From contig JAUYRZ010000039.1 of NCBI GenBank assembly GCA_030695565.1, positions 1-64,000 of the forward strand: a stretch of DNA of 64,000 nucleotides, in the 5' to 3' direction. The notes under the pieces are model-generated. The model saw only the letters and a program-made list of their open reading frames with translations. It did no database searches and was not told the origin of the DNA. Source of the stretch: Archangium sp. GTDB lineage: Bacteria > Myxococcota > Myxococcia > Myxococcales > Myxococcaceae. A program made the position numbers and the translations under genes. Below are positions 58,060-64,000 of the stretch, piece after piece. Each line of letters opens with the position of its first letter. Position 1 is the stretch's first letter.

Positions 58060-59426
58060 ACCTCGAGGCTCTCCGCGCCGAGCTGCAGGGCCTCGAGCTG
58101 GCCGACGACGACGCCACGCGCGCCACCTACGGCCACGACGAATCGGATCAAGGCGACTTCCTCCCTGCGCTGGTGGTCTTTCCCAGGGATGCCGCGGAAG
58201 TGCAGCGGGTGGTGCGCGCCTGCAACACGCACCAGGTGCCGCTGACCCCGGTGGCCGCGCGCAGTGGCAAGAGCGGTGGTTCGTTGCCCATTCACGGCGG
58301 CATCTCGGTCTCGCTCGAGCGCATGAACCGGATCATCGCCATTCGCCCCGAAGATCTGACCGCCACCGTGCAGCCCGGGGTGATCCTGGGCGACTTTCAG
58401 CGCGCGGTCGAAGCGGCCGGCCTGTTCTATCCACCCGATCCGAACTCGGCGCCCTACTGCACGATGGGCGGCAACATCGCGGAGAACGCGGGCGGCCCTT
58501 CGGCGCTCAAGTACGGCGTGACCGGAGACTACGTGCTGGGCCTCGAGTGGGTGATGCCCACCGGCGAGCTGCTCAAGCTGGGCAAACAGACCATCAAGGG
58601 CGTGGCGGGCTACGACCTGGTGGGGCTCTTCGTGGGCTCGGAGGGCACGCTGGGCATCGCCACGGAGATCACCGTCAAGCTCATCCCCCTGCCGAAGGTG
58701 GTGATGACCGCGTTGATTCCCTTCACCGACGTGCTGGCCGCCGCGCGCGCGGTGAACGCCGTGTTGCTGGCCGGGCTGCTGCCTCGCTGCCTCGAGTTGA
58801 TCGACGACGTCGCGCTCGAGGCCGTGAAGGGGAAGGGTGTTCCGTTTCCCGTCGAAGCGGGCGCCGTGATCATCGCGGAGATCGACGGCACCACCGAAGA
58901 AGGCGTCTTTGCCGAGCTGAACCTGCTCGCGTCGATCACCCAACGTTCGGGCGGGCTCGAGGCGCAGATCGCGGTGGATCGGGATCAGCGTGAACGGCTC
59001 TGGGCCACCCGGCGCATGGTCTCGCCTGCGTTGCGCGAGCTGCAGAAGTTCAAGTTCAGCGAAGACATCGTGGTGCCCCGCTCGCGCGTGCCCGAGGCGA
59101 TCGAACGATTCAAGGCGATCGGCACCTCACTGGGCCTGACCGTTGCGACGTACGGCCACGCAGGTGACGGCAACCTGCACACCAACGTGCTCTATCGATC
59201 GGTGTCCGATCGGCCACGTGTTGAACTCGCACTGGAAGCGTTGATGAAAGAAACCGTGCGGCTCGGCGGCACCATTACCGGTGAGCACGGCGTCGGAATT
59301 GCGAAGAGAAAGTACCTCTCATTGGAGCAGTCGCCTGAGCTGATTGCGCTGCAACGACGAATCAAGGTCCTTCTCGACCCCGCCGTCATTATGAACCCCG
59401 GGAAGGTCTTCCCAGACGAGCCGTGA
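58056..59426 (+). CDS. FAD-linked oxidase, GlcD/D-lactate dehydrogenase-like
   Basis: The 456-residue flavoprotein has a PCMH-type FAD domain (TPVAARSGKSGGSLPIHGGI and TMGGNIAENAGGPSALKYGV) and a C-terminal substrate cap with TYGHAGDGNLHTNVL and GTITGEHGVGIAKRKYL. These are the glycolate oxidase subunit GlcD/D-2-hydroxyacid dehydrogenase features. The substrate is a 2-hydroxy acid such as glycolate or D-lactate, not resolved. glcE and glcF are absent. It ends the ten-gene run and starts on an overlapping GTG. Confidence 0.88.
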   Translation: MNLEALRAELQGLELADDDATRATYGHDESDQGDFLPALVVFPRDAAEVQRVVRACNTHQVPLTPVAARSGKSGGSLPIHGGISVSLERMNRIIAIRPEDLTATVQPGVILGDFQRAVEAAGLFYPPDPNSAPYCTMGGNIAENAGGPSALKYGVTGDYVLGLEWVMPTGELLKLGKQTIKGVAGYDLVGLFVGSEGTLGIATEITVKLIPLPKVVMTALIPFTDVLAAARAVNAVLLAGLLPRCLELIDDVALEAVKGKGVPFPVEAGAVIIAEIDGTTEEGVFAELNLLASITQRSGGLEAQIAVDRDQRERLWATRRMVSPALRELQKFKFSEDIVVPRSRVPEAIERFKAIGTSLGLTVATYGHAGDGNLHTNVLYRSVSDRPRVELALEALMKETVRLGGTITGEHGVGIAKRKYLSLEQSPELIALQRRIKVLLDPAVIMNPGKVFPDEP

Positions 59427-59524
59427 GGCTCATGAGTTCATACGGTTGACTCAAGGGTCGCTTCGGCACCCGGCTTGCTCACCCATGGTCGTCCTCGAAC
59501 ACCCCACCAGCTGGGGAGGTCCCC

Positions 59525-60343
59525 ATGAGTTTCTTCGAAACCGTTTCCATCGATGAGCATCTTCTCTCCAACACTGAACAAAGGTTGTTCGGCGAAGAGG
59601 AGAAAAAAATGCGCACGACCGAACGTGACGGGCTTTCGAGCTACCTGCGGAACCTGGGTGGCCACAAGCAGCTGACGCGCGAAGAAGAATATGAACTGAG
59701 CAAGCGGGCCCGGAAGGGCGATGAGGGTGCGCGTACGCACCTCGCGCGCTCCAACCTGCCCTTCGTGGTGGCCGTGGCGAAGAAGTTCGCCAGCCGCGGA
59801 GCTCGCCTCGACGACCTCATTCAAGAGGGCAACGTCGGGCTGATGAAGGCGATCGAACACTTCGACTCGAAGAAGAACGTGCGCTTCGCCACGTACGCCG
59901 TCTGGTGGATCCGCGCGTACATCACGCGTTACCTCAAGGACAACCGCAGCCACGTGCGTGGTGGCGAGCACGAGCGCATCTCGATGAGCGACTTCTCGCT
60001 CGACGCGCCGCTCGATGACGAGTCGGAGAGCACCTACGTCGACCGGCTGGAGGACGCGGGCCCCACGCCCGACCAATCGTTCCTCTCGCTCGAGCGTGAC
60101 GAAGAGGTCTCTCAGGCCTTGCAGCGTGTTCGCCGCCGTCTGGGCGATCTCGGCTGGGACATCCTCCAGGAGCGCCTGACCCAGGACAAGCCGCGCACCC
60201 TCGAGGAGCTCGGCCAACGTTGGGGTGTCTCTCGTGAACGCGTGCGCCAGGTCGAGCTGAAGACCAAGTCGTTCCTCGCGCGGTACCTCGCGTCGGTGAA
60301 TGACGACGGCGAATTCGCCGCTGAAATGCAAGACGCGGCCTGA
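59525..60343 (+). CDS. RpoH-like sigma-70 factor
   Basis: The 272-residue sigma factor has region 1.2 (YLRNLGGHKQLTREEEYELS), region 2 (LDDLIQEGNVGLMKAIEHFD, FATYAVWWIRAYITRYL) and region 4 with RTLEELGQRWGVSRERVRQV. Region 1.1 is absent. It fits the RpoH/SigB/SigC-like group that myxobacteria use for heat shock and development. The RpoH box is not clear, so the name rpoH is not used. A GGAGG lies 8 bases before the ATG. It recruits RNA polymerase core in the cytosol. The regulon is unknown. Confidence 0.88.
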   Translation: MSFFETVSIDEHLLSNTEQRLFGEEEKKMRTTERDGLSSYLRNLGGHKQLTREEEYELSKRARKGDEGARTHLARSNLPFVVAVAKKFASRGARLDDLIQEGNVGLMKAIEHFDSKKNVRFATYAVWWIRAYITRYLKDNRSHVRGGEHERISMSDFSLDAPLDDESESTYVDRLEDAGPTPDQSFLSLERDEEVSQALQRVRRRLGDLGWDILQERLTQDKPRTLEELGQRWGVSRERVRQVELKTKSFLARYLASVNDDGEFAAEMQDAA

Positions 60344-60369
60344 CCGCGTCGCACGGGTTCCAGTCGATT

Positions 60370-60403
60370 CCTCTCCTCGCGCGGGGGAGAGCGCCGGGGA
60401 TGA
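60370..60403. repeat. Dispersed intergenic palindromic element, copy G (degenerate)
   Basis: CCTCTCCTCGCGCGGGGGAGAG is followed by CGCCGGGGATGAG, a worn copy of the family in the sigma/TatT intergenic gap. Confidence 0.5.
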
Positions 60404-60465
60404 GTTCGCGGATTTTTGTTCGTTCGCGTTCTCTTTTCCTCCGTGGACAGGCAGCATCCGCGCCC

Positions 60466-61230
60466 ATGCGACTCCTCACCATCACCCTGGCGTTGTGGTG
60501 CTCCCTGCCGGTCTTCGCGCAGGATGCCGCTCCGCTGCCCGTGGCGACGGCCGATGCCTCCGCGTTCTCTGCGAAACTCGACGAGCTGTGGAAGACGCGC
60601 GACGCCGCCGATGCGGTGAAGCAGAACGACGACGTCATCCGCGATGGCTTGAAGGCGTTTCCCTCCGACTACGACCTCCTCTGGCGCGCGGCGCGCATTC
60701 GCTGGTGGGTCGCCGACGGCCTCACCGAAGAGAAGCTCAAGAAGCAGGTCGCGAAAGAAGGCTGGAACTACGCCAAGCGCGCCGCCGAAGCGAAGCCGGC
60801 GGGCTCCGAGGCGAAGTACTTCACGGCGCTCAACATCGGCGCGTACTCGCAGGCGGTGGGCATCTTGAAGGCGCTCTCAGATGGCCTCGAGGGGCAGTTC
60901 GTCGACAACCTGGAGTTCTCGCTCAAGAACAACGAGTCGTTCGATCGCTACGGCGGCCGCACGGCGAAGGGCCGCTACTACTGGGAGCTGCCCTGGCCCA
61001 AGCGCGACCTGGGTAAGTCGAAGGCCGAGCTGCAGAAGTCGATCGACAAGAACCCCGAGCACCTTCGCAACTACTACTTCCTCGCCGACACCCTCCTGAA
61101 GGACGGCGACAAGAAGGGCGCGAAGGACGCGATCGACAAGGTGCTCAACGGGTCCGACGCCTACGATCCGCCCGAGGCCCGGCGAGTGAAGGCCTGGGCG
61201 AAGGCGTTCGTGGAAAAAGAACTGAAGTGA
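60466..61230 (+). CDS. TatT-like periplasmic TPR protein
   Basis: ATG 60466 gives a signal peptide (MRLLTITLALWCSLPVFAQD). The 254-residue product is helical with TPR-like pairs (DLLWRAARIRWWVADGLTEE, YFTALNIGAYSQAVGILKAL, HLRNYYFLADTLLKDGDKKG). It resembles the T-component (TatT) of TRAP-associated transporters, which are trimeric periplasmic TPR proteins. No TRAP permease is next to it. It may bind a hydrophobic ligand; that is inference. Confidence 0.7.
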   Translation: MRLLTITLALWCSLPVFAQDAAPLPVATADASAFSAKLDELWKTRDAADAVKQNDDVIRDGLKAFPSDYDLLWRAARIRWWVADGLTEEKLKKQVAKEGWNYAKRAAEAKPAGSEAKYFTALNIGAYSQAVGILKALSDGLEGQFVDNLEFSLKNNESFDRYGGRTAKGRYYWELPWPKRDLGKSKAELQKSIDKNPEHLRNYYFLADTLLKDGDKKGAKDAIDKVLNGSDAYDPPEARRVKAWAKAFVEKELK

Positions 61231-61241
61231 CGAGCTGAGCT

Positions 61242-61278
61242 CCCCTCTCCCTCTGGGAGGGTCAGGGGGGGCCTCACC
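61242..61278. repeat. Dispersed intergenic palindromic element, copy H
   Basis: CCCCTCTCCCTCTGGGAGGG is followed by a G-rich tail. The arms are imperfect. It lies between the convergent TatT-like gene and tatA. Confidence 0.6.
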
Positions 61279-61284
61279 TCTGGC

Positions 61285-61509
61285 TCAACCCTGCTTGGTC
61301 GCAGTCTTGTCCGTCGAAGCGATGGGCGGCGAGTCGTTCGACGACAGCTTCTTCTCGTCAGACTTCTCCTCGACCTCACTGGAGAAGCCCTTCTTGAAGT
61401 TGCGAATCGCCGCGCCGAGCGACGAACCCATCTGGGGCAAACGAGACGCGCCGAACAGCAGCATCAGCGCGAAGAGAATCAGCAAAATCTCGGTCCACTT
61501 CAGGCCCAT
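61285..61509 (-). CDS. tatA: Sec-independent translocase subunit TatA/E
   Basis: ATG 61509 gives MGLKWTEILLILFALMLLFG, an N-terminal membrane helix, then SRLPQMGSSLGAAIRNFKKG, the amphipathic helix diagnostic of TatA, and a charged tail; 74 residues in all. AAGGAGCG precedes the ATG. It forms the pore element of the twin-arginine pathway. tatB and tatC are not in the window, so tatA is a stand-alone gene here. Confidence 0.92.
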   Translation of the reverse strand: MGLKWTEILLILFALMLLFGASRLPQMGSSLGAAIRNFKKGFSSEVEEKSDEKKLSSNDSPPIASTDKTATKQG

Positions 61510-61632
61510 GCGTCGCTCCTTCGAAGTCAGCGAGATGACTCTAGCGCTGACTTCCACATGTCTCACCTCGACGAGATGACCGCAAGTGCGTCCCACGCCG
61601 GAAGAGCAGTCTGGCTGCCATATTCCAGCAGG

Positions 61633-63789
61633 TTAGGCCGTCGTTCCCCGCGCCGGATCAACGGTCGCAGGCGAGGCGATGTGGCGAAGCACCGGATCGC
61701 CGCCGACCTGGCCCGAGCGTTTGGCGGCATCGAGCATCACCACCTGGCTGCGCACGGCCACCCCGTCGAGCTGCAGGGGAATGGGCAGGTACGTGCCGTC
61801 GCTCTGGAGTTGCCGCGCCTTCACGTTGTCCTTGAGGCCCAGCCCGAGCACCTCGTCCATGATGCGCAGCTTGAGCAGCGGGTCTTCGACGGGGGTCATC
61901 ACCTCGACCCGGCGATGGAAGTTTCGCGGCATCCAGTCGGCTGACGAGATGAAGACGTCTGCGCTGGTGCCCACGCCGAAAGCGAAGGCGCGCACGTGCT
62001 CGAGGAACCGGTCGACCACGGAGATCACCCGGATCTTCTCGGAGACGCCCGGCACGCCCGGCCGCAAGCAGCAGATGCCGCGCACCAGCAGATCGATCTC
62101 CACGCCGGCCTGGCTGGCGCCGTAGAGCGCGCGGATCACCACGGGGTCGACCAGCGCGTTCATCTTCGCGGTGATCTTCGCGGGCTCACCCTTGCGAGCG
62201 CGTTGGGCCTCTCGCTCGATCAACTCGAGGATGCGGCTCTGCAGCGTGGTGGGCGCGACCGCGAGGCGCTTCCAGTTCGGCTGCGTGGAATACCCGGTGA
62301 GCAGGTTGAACAGCGCGGTGACGTCGTCGGCGATCTCGGTGCGCGCGGTGAAGAGAGAAAGATCGGTGTACGCGCGGGCGGTGGCCGAGTTGTAGTTGCC
62401 GGTGCCCAGGTGCACGTACCGGCGGATGCCGCTGCCTTCTCGGCGCACCACCAGGGTCACCTTGCAGTGCGTCTTGAGGCCGATGAGCCCGTAGACCACG
62501 TGCACGCCGTTCTCTTCCATGCGGCGCGCCCAGGCGATGTTGTTGGCCTCGTCGAGGCGGGCCTTGAGCTCGACCAGCACGGCGACCTGCTTGCCGTTCT
62601 CCGACGCGCGTACGAGGGCGCGGGCGACCGGGCTGTCACCGGTGGTGCGGTAGAGCGTCTGCTTGATCGCCAGCACGTTGGGATCGTCAGCGGCCTCTTC
62701 GAGGAAGCGCACCACGGGATCGAAGGACTCGTAGGGGTGATGCAGCAGCAGGTCTTTCTGACCGACCAGCTGGAGAATCGAGTCGGCGTTGCCGATCACC
62801 GTGGGCGTGGCGGGCACGAACGGCTCGACCCGGTTGTCCAGGCGCGGGTCGGCGTCGCTGATGGCGGTGAGATCCTGCATCTGCAGGGGGCCTGCGACCC
62901 GGTACACGTCGGGCGGCGAGATCTTGAGGGCGATGGTGAGCTGCGATTCGAGCGCGGCGGAGGCGGTGTGATCGATCTCCAGGCGCACCACGGCGCCTCG
63001 ATCACGACGGCGGAGCTCCTGCTGAATCGAAGCGAGCAGGTCTTGCGATTCTTCCTCGTCGATATCGAGGTCCCAGTTGCGGGTGAGTCGAAACGCGCAG
63101 GCCTGGTCGACCGCGAAGCCGGGAAAAAGATCGGCCGCGTGCAGCAGGATGAGCTCTTCCAGCAGCAGGAACGCCGTACCCGTGGCCGAAGGCATCGGCA
63201 CCAGGCGGGGCAACACCGAAGGCACCTGCACCACGGCGAGGGCCGATTCGCCCAGTTCTTTGCGCCGGCGTTGGCCACCGCGGCGCACCACCACCGCGAC
63301 GTTGAGTGACTTGTTGCGCAGGTGGGGGAAGGGGTGGCCCGGGTCGACGGCCAGCGGGGTGAGCGCGGGGAACACGTTCGACTGAAAGAAGATCTTCGCG
63401 GCCGCCTTCTGCTCGGCGGTCAACGCGTCGCGGCTGAGCACGGCGAGCCCGTTGGCCGACAGCAGCGGCATCAGCTCGCTCTTCCACACCCGGTACTGCT
63501 CGTCGGACATCTTGTGCGTGCGCTCGGCGATGGCGGTCAGCTGCTCGCCGGGCAACATGCCGTCGGCGGGCAGATCGGCGACCACCCCCTGGGCCTGCTG
63601 CTTGATGCCCGCGACGCGCACCATGAAGAACTCGTCGAGGTTGCTCGAGACGATCGAGAGAAACTTGATGCGCTCGTGCATCGGCAACGTGGGGTTGCGC
63701 GCTTCGGAGAGCACCCGCTCATTGAAGGCGAGCCACGACAGCTCGCGGTTCAGAAACAGGTGTTTGTCGGTGCTGCTTTGTTCCACCAC
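61633..63789 (-). CDS. ppk1: Polyphosphate kinase 1
   Basis: The enzyme reversibly polymerises ATP gamma-phosphate into polyphosphate. The 718-residue protein starts HLFLNRELSWLAFNERVLSE, followed by FLSIVSSNLDEFFMVRVAGI. Conserved sites include VLVELKARLDEANNIAWARR, LIGLKTHCKVTLVVRREG (the His that is autophosphorylated) and SSADWMPRNFHRRVEVM (second His). Length is normal. GTG 63789 is the annotated start; GTG 63786 is equally possible. It is divergent from ppx, a usual arrangement. Confidence 0.96.
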   Translation of the reverse strand: MVEQSSTDKHLFLNRELSWLAFNERVLSEARNPTLPMHERIKFLSIVSSNLDEFFMVRVAGIKQQAQGVVADLPADGMLPGEQLTAIAERTHKMSDEQYRVWKSELMPLLSANGLAVLSRDALTAEQKAAAKIFFQSNVFPALTPLAVDPGHPFPHLRNKSLNVAVVVRRGGQRRRKELGESALAVVQVPSVLPRLVPMPSATGTAFLLLEELILLHAADLFPGFAVDQACAFRLTRNWDLDIDEEESQDLLASIQQELRRRDRGAVVRLEIDHTASAALESQLTIALKISPPDVYRVAGPLQMQDLTAISDADPRLDNRVEPFVPATPTVIGNADSILQLVGQKDLLLHHPYESFDPVVRFLEEAADDPNVLAIKQTLYRTTGDSPVARALVRASENGKQVAVLVELKARLDEANNIAWARRMEENGVHVVYGLIGLKTHCKVTLVVRREGSGIRRYVHLGTGNYNSATARAYTDLSLFTARTEIADDVTALFNLLTGYSTQPNWKRLAVAPTTLQSRILELIEREAQRARKGEPAKITAKMNALVDPVVIRALYGASQAGVEIDLLVRGICCLRPGVPGVSEKIRVISVVDRFLEHVRAFAFGVGTSADVFISSADWMPRNFHRRVEVMTPVEDPLLKLRIMDEVLGLGLKDNVKARQLQSDGTYLPIPLQLDGVAVRSQVVMLDAAKRSGQVGGDPVLRHIASPATVDPARGTTA

Positions 63790-63861
63790 GGTCGGGTCCC
63801 CTGAGTGCCCTTCTTGGCACAGTGGATCAGTTGAGCAAGGTGTGTCACTTCAACGTCACCC

Positions 63862-64000
63862 ATGGCACGCAGGGCACGAGCTGAAGTTCAGGATGACATT
63901 CTCGCGGCCATCGACGTCGGCACCAACGCGGTGAGGCTCGAGCTGGCGCGCGTGTTGCCCGATGGGTCGATCGAAGGGCTGCACACCGAGCGCGATCCCG
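63862..64000 (+). CDS. ppx: Exopolyphosphatase (Ppx/GppA), 3' end missing
   Basis: Only the first 46 codons lie in the window. They read MARRARAEVQDDILAAIDVG and then TNAVRLELARVLPDGSI, the phosphate-1 strand of the ASKHA fold of Ppx/GppA. The usual role is removing terminal phosphate from polyphosphate or pppGpp. The divergent position relative to ppk1 supports Ppx. The rest of the domain cannot be checked. Confidence 0.8.
   Translation, partial: MARRARAEVQDDILAAIDVGTNAVRLELARVLPDGSIEGLHTERDP

Noticed and set aside
1-64000. CRISPR array, toxin-antitoxin or defence island
   Set aside because: No regularly spaced repeats, cas, restriction or recognised toxin genes were seen anywhere in the window.

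Overview
The window is 64 kb of very GC-rich, gene-dense bacterial chromosome. The gene families point to a myxobacterium (Myxococcota): a very large 'DNA repair ATPase', many lipoproteins with Cys-rich or Gly-rich linkers, TPR proteins with Pro/Ala linkers, a Hanks-type Ser/Thr kinase, an EpsZ-like sugar transferase, RpoH-like and region-4-only sigma proteins, and a class II ribonucleotide reductase. The genus cannot be fixed from sequence alone. No plasmid, phage or CRISPR locus is visible. Most of the window is ordinary chromosome, with one decayed integrative element.

Layout. 1-9.1 kb: 3' part of an AAA+ ATPase gene, a Cys-rich lipoprotein, a small unknown gene and a 1389-residue helical-repeat protein. 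9.3-14.1 kb: single accessory genes (APH-like kinase, Kelch-like lipoprotein, NTF2-like protein, RibD/DHFR-like reductase, DJ-1/PfpI protein, DUF5984-like protein). 14.1-15.7 kb: remnant of an integrative element in the 3' end of tRNA-Gly(GCC), with a truncated integrase, a TPR gene and a 26-bp att duplication. 15.8-19.6 kb (minus): lytic transglycosylase, TPR/AIM24-like protein, pgsA. 19.8-31.3 kb (plus): nadB and a LOG protein; a MerR-like and a sigma-region-4 protein; then purH, a zinc-ribbon/TPR membrane protein, purD, lptF and lptG. 31.6-37.8 kb: polysaccharide genes (GT39-like, two divergent GT4 genes, EpsZ-like initiating transferase) around a GspC-like PDZ protein. 37.8-42 kb: small secreted proteins, a kinase and a Crp-type regulator. 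42-45.3 kb: nrdJ with a candidate NrdR-controlled promoter and a long leader. 45.6-52.1 kb: thioredoxin-like ferredoxin, DUF1444-like, Bax-inhibitor-like and ATP-grasp-like proteins, a lipoprotein and a BON-MscS channel. 52.1-59.4 kb: a tight ten-gene plus-strand run rich in pterin enzymes. 59.5-64 kb: RpoH-like sigma factor, TatT-like TPR protein, tatA, and divergent ppk1 and ppx (ppx cut by the window end).

How genes work together. purH and purD are steps of purine synthesis. lptF and lptG form the LPS export permease. nadB starts NAD synthesis. ppk1 and ppx make and degrade polyphosphate. The 52-59 kb run holds a TPP lyase, an isochorismatase-like hydrolase, a Rieske protein, an internally deleted F420/NADP-reductase-like gene, a pteridine-reductase-like SDR, a dihydroneopterin aldolase fused to a cupin, an outer-membrane-like protein, a QueD/PTPS protein, a divergent GTP-cyclohydrolase-I-like protein and a GlcD-like flavoenzyme. 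That is enough for a reduced-pterin pathway of unknown end product. The cyclohydrolase appears to lack a conserved active-site histidine.

The most promising leads for new biology are the pterin cluster with its unusual FolE and FolB proteins, the giant helical-repeat protein, the att/integrase remnant, the nrdJ leader with tandem repeats, a small gene split by an in-frame TGA, and about eight copies of a short intergenic palindromic element.
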